Part shown: piece by piece, positions 11,878-20,802 of the stretch | Layout: every line of letters starts with the position of its first letter | Position numbering within the stretch: position 1 is the stretch's first letter | From: Echinarachnius parma | Taxonomy: Eukaryota; Echinodermata; Echinoidea; Clypeasteroida; Echinarachniidae | Reading direction: 5' to 3' | Length of the DNA stretch: 64,000 nt | Assembly (NCBI GenBank): GCA_037951105.1 | Contig: JBAMJV010005526.1 | Span: 52,501 to 116,500, forward strand | The notes under the pieces: generated by a model | The model's database searches: none | What the model saw: the letters and a program-made list of their open reading frames with translations, nothing else | What the model was told of the DNA's origin: nothing | Program-made: the position numbers and the translations under genes

Positions 11878-12781
11878 CAATGTCGAGCAGAATTACACCA
11901 ATATGATGGGGTTAACAAAGACCAGACAGCTCGTTTTTAAATCAAAGAAGTGTCTATATGCAAAAACGGATAAAGACATTTCTACCAATATAATATAACT
12001 GCTGTAAAACAATATGAACTCTGCCATATAGTTGATAATCTACATTCCCCTATATGGGCCACCCCCTGAAAAGGGTAAAGCAAAAATAACAACAAACACA
12101 AAAGGAGAGAAAAAGGGGGGGGGGGGATAAAAAAAGAGTACTGGACATTTAAATAAAGGGAACATTATTGAAAGGCGAATAGAAAGCAAAAGCAAAGAAA
12201 GAGGAATGAGGAAAGAAATGGGGAAAATATAAACATGAAAGCAAGAAAAGAAGTCACTTGAGGTCTCAAAATATCAATTATGAAAAATATACTTTCCATC
12301 ATTGAAAATGCCAATGTGATGACTAAATTTAGTCCAAACTGAGTTGTAAATGGTTATGAATAGATACAGAAATGTATACTGAAGATGTCAAACAATGTCA
12401 ACGGTAAATTACAGTTACATATCTATACCTATACACAATACATGTAATATATAATTGTGAAGAGGTTTATGAATATAACATCATAGTTTGATTCAACATT
12501 ATTGCAAAGTAAACAACATAACCTAGACAAGAAAATATGAATTTCACTTAAATAATACGATCAGATAAACATATCACTGATTTTAACCATCGCGAACAGT
12601 ATTGAAAATACAAACATTTGTATACCCGATTCCACATAAATGTCCAATACATTATAGACAACCATTGGAACGTAACAAAAGCAAAAAATTAATTTAATTC
12701 AAATCAGTACAGTGAAATAGACATTCCTTTCCCCCACACACATCCGGCGGAGTGGTACTGCCTCGGCCTCGCCAACCCTAA
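11878..12781. other. Noncoding DNA with purine-rich stretch
   Basis: A poly-G run (12115-12126) lies in a purine-rich segment up to about 12250. The segment just before 12781 (CAGTACAGTGAAATAGACATTCC) recurs in similar form at about 13874 and 17858, so it is a dispersed repeat edge. Nothing coding was recognised. Confidence 0.5.
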
Positions 12782-13814
12782 TGCCTCGGTCACACGTTTG
12801 CGTATTGGGCTTGCGTATTGCTGCGTATTGCTCGAACGCAGACATACGCAGACACACCCAATAAAGCGCAATGATGCGAGCTCACTACGTACTCAATACG
12901 CAGACTAGCGCAGGGGCCTGCGTATGTCGCTCGCTAGTTTTAAAATTTTCTAAACTCTCGCAAGCAAACGCAAGGTCAAATTGCATACGAGCGGGAGCGA
13001 GTGACAACCAGTGAATGCGAGCAACAGCGAGCGACCGCGAGTGACCTAGCGCAGGTATACGCAATCATTCGCACCTCATTTTTTTTTAGAGCGCGTGTCA
13101 CTGCGTATAGCTGCGTTTCCCATACGATTTACCTCGCTGTAGCTTATTGTCGTTCGCATGATTGCGCGTATTGCTGCGCTGTTGCTCGCACACCGCTCCT
13201 AGCAACACGAATCACTGCGATGGCCACTCGCTTTGCTGCGAGTCTCGCTCGTGTGCCACTCGCTGTGCTGCGAGTCTAGCTCGTGCGCCATTCGATTTAG
13301 CTCGCTCTCGCTGGTTCCCGCTCGCTTTAGCTCGCTAGCACTACGATTGGCTGCCTAGCAGGACGATTTGCAAAGAAAGACGGGCCGCAAAATGACCAGT
13401 TTTTATCTACCGCCGCAGCCCGAGCGAGCTGGTACGCTTCAGAGCGGGTTGGCACGCAACAGTACGAACGGCAGTCGAGCTAAAGCGAGCGAATACGCAG
13501 TGAGACGCAACGATACCAACTGGTGCGAGCGGCTAGCGAGCGGCAAGCGAGCAAAGAACGAGTTCCATACGCAATGTGGCGAGCACACTGCGTATTGAAT
13601 CGTACTGCTTCGAGCAACAGCGAGCTAAAGCGGGACCATAGACAACCATAGGCAACCGTACGCAGTCTCTATACGAGCGGCATACGAGCTACATACGCAA
13701 TAGTGTGACTGCTAACTTCAAAATCGCTGCGTATTGCTGGGTAAGGTTGCGTATTGATATACCCCGCCTAGCGCAGCAATACGCAGCAACATACGCAAAA
13801 GTGTGACCGAGGCA
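12782..13814. mobile_element. Harbinger-like TIR element with repeated short words
   Basis: Inverted termini TGCCTCGGTCACACGTTT / AAAGTGTGACCGAGGCA. The left flank is TAA and the right flank TCA, an imperfect 3-bp duplication. The interior, about 1 kb, is GC-rich relative to its surroundings and built of reiterated words such as GCGTATTGCT, TACGCAG, GCGAGC and TCGCTCG. Open frames at 13001 and 13368 are by-products of this composition. No transposase. The family assignment rests mainly on the termini and on similarity of style to 54776-55340, which has a clean TTA duplication. Confidence 0.65.
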
Positions 13815-14231
13815 TCATGCCCAAGCAGCAGCAACACCAACAACAATATGATATAATACAAACAAATCAAAAAGCAGTATAGTAATGAGGGCATTCCTTC
13901 CCACACACACCCGGCTGGGCCATACTCACATCAACACCTCGCAACAACAGCAGCAATAATTATTTATGTTATTGATTTGTTTATAATAATTGTGTAAATA
14001 CATTTTGGATAATTACGGATTTTGTTTGTTTTTGTTTAGATATACATTGTAATTCATTCTTTGATTATCTTGTTTTCCTTTCTGTAATAATGATAGGGCT
14101 ACTCACACTCTTCCTTTATGTGGGCTCAGTTTGTTCTGCATCATATAACTTGTATACATTGTATAGACATACTACACGCAACTGTTTACGTATAGTACTG
14201 GCAATACCAAACGACCCTTTCTCAAGACCCT
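13815..14231. other. Repeat edge and probable LINE C 5' region
   Basis: A CAA-rich segment is followed by GGGCATTCCTTCCCACACAC, a dispersed repeat edge. The 5' border of LINE C could not be located and lies somewhere between about 13930 and the ORF start. Confidence 0.4.
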
Positions 14232-17200
14232 ATGAATCGAAACAACAATAATGACATAGACGGTTTAACTCAATTCACTGACTGCCACTATTATTTACCA
14301 ACTGAGTTCAATGAAACGTTTATTGATTGTAACCCCTCTTTAAGTTTATTGCATTTGAATGCACGTAGTCTAAATAAAAACTTTGATTCTATTGATGCTC
14401 TTTTATCCTCTTTGAATCGGTCATTCTCTATTATTGGTATTAGTGAATCTTGGCTAAATGCGAATTCCCCTCCACTTTTTGATATTGATGGCTATCAAAT
14501 GCTCCGTGCTGATCGTCCTCATTGTCGAGGCGGTGGTGTAGTCCTGTATGTTAAGAGTGGTATTTCATTTAGAGCATTGAATAGGGTGGACTTCGCTTCT
14601 TCTGAGAGTGACACACTTTTTATTGAAATTGAGGTACCAAAAAGTAAAAATGTAATAATAGGTGTGATTTATCGCCCTCCGAATACGTCTATTGATAATT
14701 TTATTACTCAATTAGACACTTGTATTGGAAACGTATTAAGAGGTGGTAAACAGATTTATTTACTCGGAGACTTTAATATCAATGTACTACAGGACACTGA
14801 ATTAACTAATAGATTCTTGTCATCGCTTCAATCACATGCCATCTATCCCCTTATTTTACAACCAACTCGAATTTCACCTACGTCTGCAACCCTAATTGAT
14901 AATATCTTTACTAATGTACTCTGTGATAAACTTAAGAGTGGACTTATATATTCCGACGTATCTGACCATCTCCCAATTTTTGCCTTTGCTAACAAAATTA
15001 TTTGCGATAATCATAATAATGTACATCAATATCGAAAATATTCTAGAGAGAATTTGTCTCGATTTATAAGTGATTTGAAAAATGAAAACTGGCTCAATGT
15101 TTTACAAGAATGTAATGATGTTAATAAAGCCTATAACTTGTTTTTTATTAAAATTCAAAGATATTATGATAGAAGTTTTCCTTTAATAAATGCGTCATTT
15201 AACAAATCAAAAATACGCAAGCCATGGATTACAAGAGGTATATTAAAATCAATTGGTAAAAAGAACAAATTGTATAAACTACACTTACGTAACCCAAATA
15301 ATGAGTCATATTTTTGTAAATTTAAGAAGTATAGAAATAAATTGAACTCTGTAATAAAATGTTCGCGTAAATGTTATTATGCTGACAAATTTAACGAAGT
15401 CAAAGGTAATATTTCTGCTATTTGGAAAATCATTAAGGAAGTCCTGGGCAAAAAAATTACTAAACAAACCCCAAATCATTTGTGTACTGGGAATAAAATT
15501 GCACACTCGAACATAGAAAAGGTGAATTTATTAAATGAATATTTTGTTAATATGGCACCAGACTTGTTGAAATCACTTAACAAAGAAAATGAAACTTTTG
15601 TAAAGTATCTGAATAATTCATGTGAACATTCTTTGTTTTTTAAGCCAATTACGGAAAGTGATATAATACGTGTTACAAAAGGTATGAAGAATAGTAAATC
15701 ATGTGGTCATGATAATATTGATTCATTTTTGTTAAAGAAAATTATTCATTATATTGCTTCTCCATTATGTTATATATTTAATTTATCCCTTTCTACTGGT
15801 CGATACCCTGAATTATTTAAGCTTGCTAAAGTTGTTCCCATCTTCAAAAAAGACGACCCTTCGTTATGTAGTAATTATCGCCCGATTTCTCTTTTACCCT
15901 GTATTTCTAAAATATTAGAAAAATTAGTATATGATCAGACTTATGCATTCTTGGATAAACATTCATTATTATGTAGTAATCAATATGGTTTTAGAAGACA
16001 ACACTCTACTGACTTAGCTGTTCTTGAACTATATGACAAAATAAGTACTAAACTAGCTAACAAAGAATATGTAATAGGGGTTTTTTGTGACCTTTCAAAA
16101 GCCTTTGACACTCTCGATCACGATATACTCTTGTACAAACTCAATAATATAGGCATTAGAGGCATACCTTTATTATGGTTTAAGGATTATCTTGTTAATA
16201 GGAAGCAATTTATTGAATTGGATTCAACGCAGTCCGAAACTCTAAATGTAAGCCACGGGGTACCCCAGGGTTCGATTCTCGGACCACTGCTTTTTCTTAT
16301 CTATATTAATGACATTGTTCATGCGTCACCTATTTTATCTTTAACTCTCTTTGCCGATGATATCACTGTCATACTCTCTCATTGTAATTTAGATTGTCTT
16401 ATACGTACACTTAATAATGAATTACCAGCATTATTTAAATGGCTTAATTGTAATAAATTAATACTTAACCAACTAAAAACGAATTATGTCATATTCACAA
16501 ACCCTAGAGTAACAGTGGATTATCAACAATGTGCATTACTTATAAATGGATACTCTATACAAAGAAAAGATAGTACAATGTTTCTAGGTGTCACTTTAGA
16601 CAATCATTTAAATTGGAATGTCCACTTTCAGAACACTGTATCCGTAATTTCTAGACTTGTAGGACTATTACGGAAACTTAAAGAAACATTACCATTATCA
16701 TCTCTCACCTTATTGTATAATTCTTTGATTCACTCAAGACTGTCATATTGTAATATAGCTTGGGGTAGAAGTAGTAAAAAGAATATCGATTCCTTGTTAA
16801 TTTTGCAAAAGAAAGCAATGCGTATATGTACTAATTCTTTGTACTTTGCTCATTCAAATCCACTATTTTATAAGCTTGGTGTTTTGAAAATTGAAGATAT
16901 TACTTTCGTACAAACTGCAACATTTATGTATAAATTTAACGCAAACTTACTTCCTTTATATTTTAAATGTATGTTCTTATGTAATGATCAAGTGCATAAA
17001 TACAACACTAGAAATTCAGCGGACTTTCACTTGGTCAATCCTAAATCCCAAATAGCCGAACGATCAATTAGGCATAGTGGTCCAGATACATGGCACTCCA
17101 TTGATAAATGTATTAGACAGTCAGTTTCATTATCAACCTTTAAAACTAAGTTAAAAAGGACATTGTTAACAGTATACACGCTCCCAAATGAATAGCCACA

Positions 17201-17554
17201 ACAGCCGGTATTGTGTCACTAAATGGTCTTTTATGATGCGCTTTTTTAGATTGACATGTTATAAAGAGTGTGGGATCGGGAGGGGGTGGGGGGAGGGGGT
17301 TGAGGGTGCTCTTTGTAATTGTAAATTCGTTGTATTTAAATTTACAGTATTTAGTTTACGGTAACTACTTTCATAAATAAATAGAATATTTTTGCGTTTT
17401 GTATAATGTAACAGGGTCCTTACTGACAAGCTTATATGCTTTTAAAGGGCCCTAACCATTATCGACTTTATTTATATCATTTTGTAATGCATGTATCATT
17501 GCTGTATATATTTGTGTGTTTTTAATGGTTGAATAAATTCAAATCAAATCAAAT
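13930..17554 (+). mobile_element. LINE C, probably full coding length
   Basis: It holds the intact 987-aa ORF, a 3' UTR with a G-rich tract near 17277-17305 and GAATAAATTC, and ends in a (CAAAT)n tail at about 17537-17554. The 5' border is approximate. The tail resembles the (CAAAT)n tail, on the opposite strand, at 30123-30168. Confidence 0.7.
14232..17195 (+). CDS. LINE C endonuclease-reverse transcriptase, intact 987-aa ORF
   Basis: A single uninterrupted frame encodes an N-terminal APE-type endonuclease and a C-terminal reverse transcriptase, the enzymes for target-primed reverse transcription of a CR1/L2/Jockey-group LINE. Visible motifs: LHLNARSLNKN (about residue 40), SESWLN, GVIYRPPN, GDFNIN (about 178) and SDHLPIF (about 243) in the endonuclease; PISLLPCISKILEKLV, GFRRQHSTDL, CDLSKAFDTLDHD (about 620), GVPQGSILGPLLF (about 675), FADD (about 706, catalytic aspartates intact) and LGVTLDNHLNW in the RT. 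No stop or frameshift interrupts it, unlike LINEs A, B and D in the window. The start is the first ATG; a longer N-terminus cannot be excluded. There is no separate ORF1 nearby. It is probably a recent insertion. Confidence 0.93.
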   Translation: MNRNNNNDIDGLTQFTDCHYYLPTEFNETFIDCNPSLSLLHLNARSLNKNFDSIDALLSSLNRSFSIIGISESWLNANSPPLFDIDGYQMLRADRPHCRGGGVVLYVKSGISFRALNRVDFASSESDTLFIEIEVPKSKNVIIGVIYRPPNTSIDNFITQLDTCIGNVLRGGKQIYLLGDFNINVLQDTELTNRFLSSLQSHAIYPLILQPTRISPTSATLIDNIFTNVLCDKLKSGLIYSDVSDHLPIFAFANKIICDNHNNVHQYRKYSRENLSRFISDLKNENWLNVLQECNDVNKAYNLFFIKIQRYYDRSFPLINASFNKSKIRKPWITRGILKSIGKKNKLYKLHLRNPNNESYFCKFKKYRNKLNSVIKCSRKCYYADKFNEVKGNISAIWKIIKEVLGKKITKQTPNHLCTGNKIAHSNIEKVNLLNEYFVNMAPDLLKSLNKENETFVKYLNNSCEHSLFFKPITESDIIRVTKGMKNSKSCGHDNIDSFLLKKIIHYIASPLCYIFNLSLSTGRYPELFKLAKVVPIFKKDDPSLCSNYRPISLLPCISKILEKLVYDQTYAFLDKHSLLCSNQYGFRRQHSTDLAVLELYDKISTKLANKEYVIGVFCDLSKAFDTLDHDILLYKLNNIGIRGIPLLWFKDYLVNRKQFIELDSTQSETLNVSHGVPQGSILGPLLFLIYINDIVHASPILSLTLFADDITVILSHCNLDCLIRTLNNELPALFKWLNCNKLILNQLKTNYVIFTNPRVTVDYQQCALLINGYSIQRKDSTMFLGVTLDNHLNWNVHFQNTVSVISRLVGLLRKLKETLPLSSLTLLYNSLIHSRLSYCNIAWGRSSKKNIDSLLILQKKAMRICTNSLYFAHSNPLFYKLGVLKIEDITFVQTATFMYKFNANLLPLYFKCMFLCNDQVHKYNTRNSADFHLVNPKSQIAERSIRHSGPDTWHSIDKCIRQSVSLSTFKTKLKRTLLTVYTLPNE

Positions 17555-18840
17555 GTGTTATAAGTATTTTATACTGCAGGGTAAGCCTGTTTAGTTGTGC
17601 AAAACTGCTTTACAAAGGCGCCCTGCAGTTTGACTTGCATGTTGACAAACAAAATATATATATAAACATATATTATAGGTTCAATACATTAGAAAAAAAT
17701 CTAAACAATATAAATGTATAAATATATACAACACGCATAACGATATAGCATGTTATTAAAGTATACATATACTTATGAAATAGAATGCATCATCACCATC
17801 ATCATCAACATCAACAAAAAATAACATTATTTAAATAATCAAAACGAAACACAAAGCAGTACATTGATAGGGACATTCACTCCAGCTGGGTCGCTCTGCT
17901 TCCTTGCAAGCCCTTACACCCCCTAACCACATGTATATATTAAAATTTTAAAAAAATAGCAGCGTGTTTTGATAATTGCGCCACTGGACCTGTTCATCAT
18001 TGTGGTAGACATGCAGAGCCCAATGCAAACACGTTATACAGTCTTGATAGGAATTTTGTTATTGTTTTACTCAAAATTACATTTAATAATTGTAAATAAT
18101 CATAATCATCTATAGATTATAATACTACGGTCATGAATTGCATACATGTAATGGTTACATTATACATAGGTCTCAAATTGATGACTGGTTACATACGTTG
18201 GTCTTAATGTGATGAATAGTTACATTTAATAATTGTAAAGAATCATAGTCATCTAATTTTACCGTTATGAATTTTAAACATGTACTGGCTACATAGGCCT
18301 CAATTTGATGACTGGTTACATGTTAGACAGTTGTAGTCCAGTAGATTTTCCACATTATTACAAAGGATCCCTCATAAAAAGACCGTTACATGTATAACTG
18401 ATAAGGAATCCATCAAAGTACCAAGATACTAGCCATTACAATGGACTACAACTGTTTGATAAGGTCACCTAAAATAAACCAGTATTATGTTTGTCTATAA
18501 ATACAAACATTCTGACGTTGTTTTATTATTGGTCAAACCCTGCAGCCAGCATTGTTATGATACAGTCAATGGTTACTACCTAGGACACCTTATGTTTTTT
18601 TCAACAGATTTCCCCCTTATGTATTGTTTTTTTTTTTCTCTTTCAAATTACGCCACTGGTGTGTGTGTGCAAAATAACTTAAACCATTTTATTAAGCAAG
18701 TTAGGAAGAGCGTTGACAGATTTAAGCATAATATAGCCTCGCATATTATTTGCTTTAATTATAATGACATTGCACTTCCATACAAAATAATTTTTGAAAA
18801 ACATGTCAAAAGCAAATGTTTCTTTTTTCACAGAGACCAT
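17555..18840. other. Noncoding DNA between LINE C and gene 2
   Basis: It contains a short inverted repeat CTGCAGGG...CCCTGCAG (17574-17629), whose right part shares CTTTACAAAGGCGCCCTGCA with 55976-55995. There are (CAT)n-like triplets near 17788, reiterated GATGACTGGTTACAT units (18180-18320), and 14-bp perfect inverted arms ACAGTTGTAGTCCA (18327-18340 and 18442-18455). The 137-aa ORF at 18487 has no motif and overlaps the gene 2 5' flank. Confidence 0.5.
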
Positions 18841-19050
18841 GCACTCCATGACCAAACATATCCCATTAGAACGAACGAGCCTGGTGCGTGTGGTACATAA
18901 GGTATACAAGCTTTGGAACACGTAAATATGATAGGGCGCACTCTATATGTAATTACACGCCATCTATATTATGATCTATGGTGTACGATACGTGGGGAAT
19001 CCATCGATATTGAAATAGGGGAATCCCCACGGATGACGAATGAGGAGGCC
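18840..19050 (+). promoter_or_regulatory. Gene 2 promoter region with kappaB-like sites
   Basis: This block is similar to 53440-53530 upstream of gene 3: shared CTGGTGCGT, GGGGAATCC and TGACGAATGAGG. It contains GGGGAATCCCC (19018-19028), which fits the NF-kappaB consensus GGGRNWYYCC, and a weaker GGGGAATCCA (18994-19003). The aligned gene 3 position carries GGGGAATCCC, also a consensus match. No clear TATA box. That this is a promoter is inferred from its conservation next to the shared first exon. Confidence 0.55.
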
Positions 19051-19130
19051 ATTTTAACAACATAGGAATAACAATAATTTGTCCTGATCTAGTTGAACGA
19101 TGTATAACTTTCTGAGGAACCCATGAAAAG
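19034..19130 (+). other. Gene 2 exon 1 (5' UTR), approximate start
   Basis: The 3' end is set by the donor AAAAG|GTGAG at 19130, which matches the gene 3 donor at 53615. Conserved words are GACGAATGAGGAGGCCATTTT and GAACCCATGAAAAG. The ATG at 19123 would open a 10-codon upstream ORF after splicing and cannot be the main start, because it reaches TAG at 20542-20544 out of frame with the Death domain. The transcription start is unknown. Confidence 0.6.
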
Positions 19131-19942
19131 GTGAGAATTGTAGCATATAACTTATATACCCACGGTGATTTTGATTTTGGGTTTAGATTTAATGCTTAAT
19201 TCATCAATCTGCACGTATATAAAGGATATGTTTTACTTAGCAATACGTCGTAGGCACTAGGTGTTTTATTTGTATAATATGAGTAGAAGTGCAGCTGCTG
19301 TGGTAGTGTGGTATAAAGCTTTTACTAGCTGAGAATATGCTGATCAATATTGATTACAATGTCAATGATTGGAGATGTTATACTTGTTGTCACAGTAAAC
19401 CACAGTAAAACAAAAACCATTACTAATTTTACAAGTAATAAGAATAATAAGTTATATAAATATAGCTCATAATAATGAATAGGCCTATACATATCTTAAT
19501 ACAAACTCGTTTAGTTTAATATCGGGGTGTCAGGTCGGTGGCGTAACGTCGGGGTGGGGCGGGGGGGGGGGGGGCGTGCTCCCTAATAATTAGCCTCAAA
19601 CAATACAATACATCAAGTGAAAAACTGTATAATAATAGAGAATAAAGTTGTGCCCCCCCCCCCCCCCCCTCAAAGAAAAGAGAATAATAATAATTCGCGT
19701 TACCTCTTCCCCTAATTCAGTCTGACCACGCCGCTCTACTGTATTGGATCATTAGGACACAATTGGAAGGAACATCTGATCATTAAAGAGCAGTGGAACC
19801 CAACCAAAAAGGTTATTTAATAGACTCTAGAATCAAGAGATCAGGAGGAAGTTATTATACATTTTAAGCCATTTTATGCCAAATAAACATCCGTAAATTG
19901 ACAGGTTGTTAAATGGCTCCAATATAACATCTATGTTTAATA

Positions 19943-20328
19943 TTAAAGTGATCTAGTAACTTTGTTTACATGTGCAAAAAGTGATGAGTGGTTGATACAA
20001 TGTATATTGTTGTTATCTGTTATGTCCACTGGGTGTTGTGTGACAATTTCAAGTTAAATGGACGTTATATGGCCGAGTAATGAGCAAAAATGCAAAGTGA
20101 TATTCACTAACTCATTGCACCTCACGTTGTACATGGTTTTCGCGGTACATTGGATAAATTAACATCTGAACACTCAATCGTAAATATCTTTTTAACGAAA
20201 GGGAAATTTGAAATATCGAAAACTGTCCCATGATTTTGTTGTTAATACGAATACAACAAGGTATGAGGGATCCTCTATAATTCCAATTGGATTTTGAGGA
20301 TTTGGACAATTTTACTAAGTCCCTTTAA
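19943..20328. mobile_element. MITE family B, copy 2
   Basis: It is 386 bp long, TTAA-flanked, in the opposite orientation to 1188-1583, and lies in intron 1 of gene 2 about 190 bp before the Death-domain exon. Termini AGTGATCTAGTAACTTTG / CAATTTTACTAAGTCCCT. The 65-aa ORF on the minus strand within it is an artefact. Confidence 0.75.
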
Positions 20329-20519
20329 GCATTACATTACATTACAATACTTGGGTGAACCCAATACAATAAAAAAAAAAAACTGTTAATGAGAATGTGA
20401 TTCAGGAACCAACAAATGGTTTTACACCGGTACCACTTAAAAATATTATCCATAGCCATTGTTTGTAATCAGTGATATAATCATGTTTCAATGTATATTC
20501 TATGTTTCCCTGTATACAG

Positions 20520-20802
20520 GTTTAAACCACCATGCGCGGTATAGCCGAAAAGACGCTAGGTAAACTGGCTGAACGTATTGGTTGCGAAGAGCACACCGTC
20601 ACAAAGCTTGGCTTAGAACTTGATTTATCATATATTTCCCTCAAAGTATATCATAAGAAGAACCAGGGATCAACTGCAGGGACATTGGCAATGCTCATAG
20701 AGTGGAAGCGAGATGTGTCACCATGGGAACAGGTGATGAAACTGAAGAGAGCGCTGACAGGGGCGAAACTGACAGAACTAGCGGAGATCTTCTTCCCCTC
20801 AG
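20520..20802 (+). CDS. Gene 2 exon 2, Death-domain exon
   Basis: The acceptor is TATACAG|G at 20519/20520, the ATG at 20532, and the donor CTCAG|GTGGTT at 20802/20803, leaving phase 1. It encodes 90 residues that align without gaps to the gene 3 Death exon, with about 45 of 86 residues identical by eye. Shared features: TVTKLG, VYH, GST-x-GTL-x-MLI-x-WK and LTE-x-AE. The whole domain sits on one exon. Confidence 0.85.

Noticed and set aside
18487-18900. 137-aa ORF upstream of gene 2
   Set aside because: No motif; crosses the region conserved as the gene 2 upstream flank; composition typical of AT-rich noncoding DNA.
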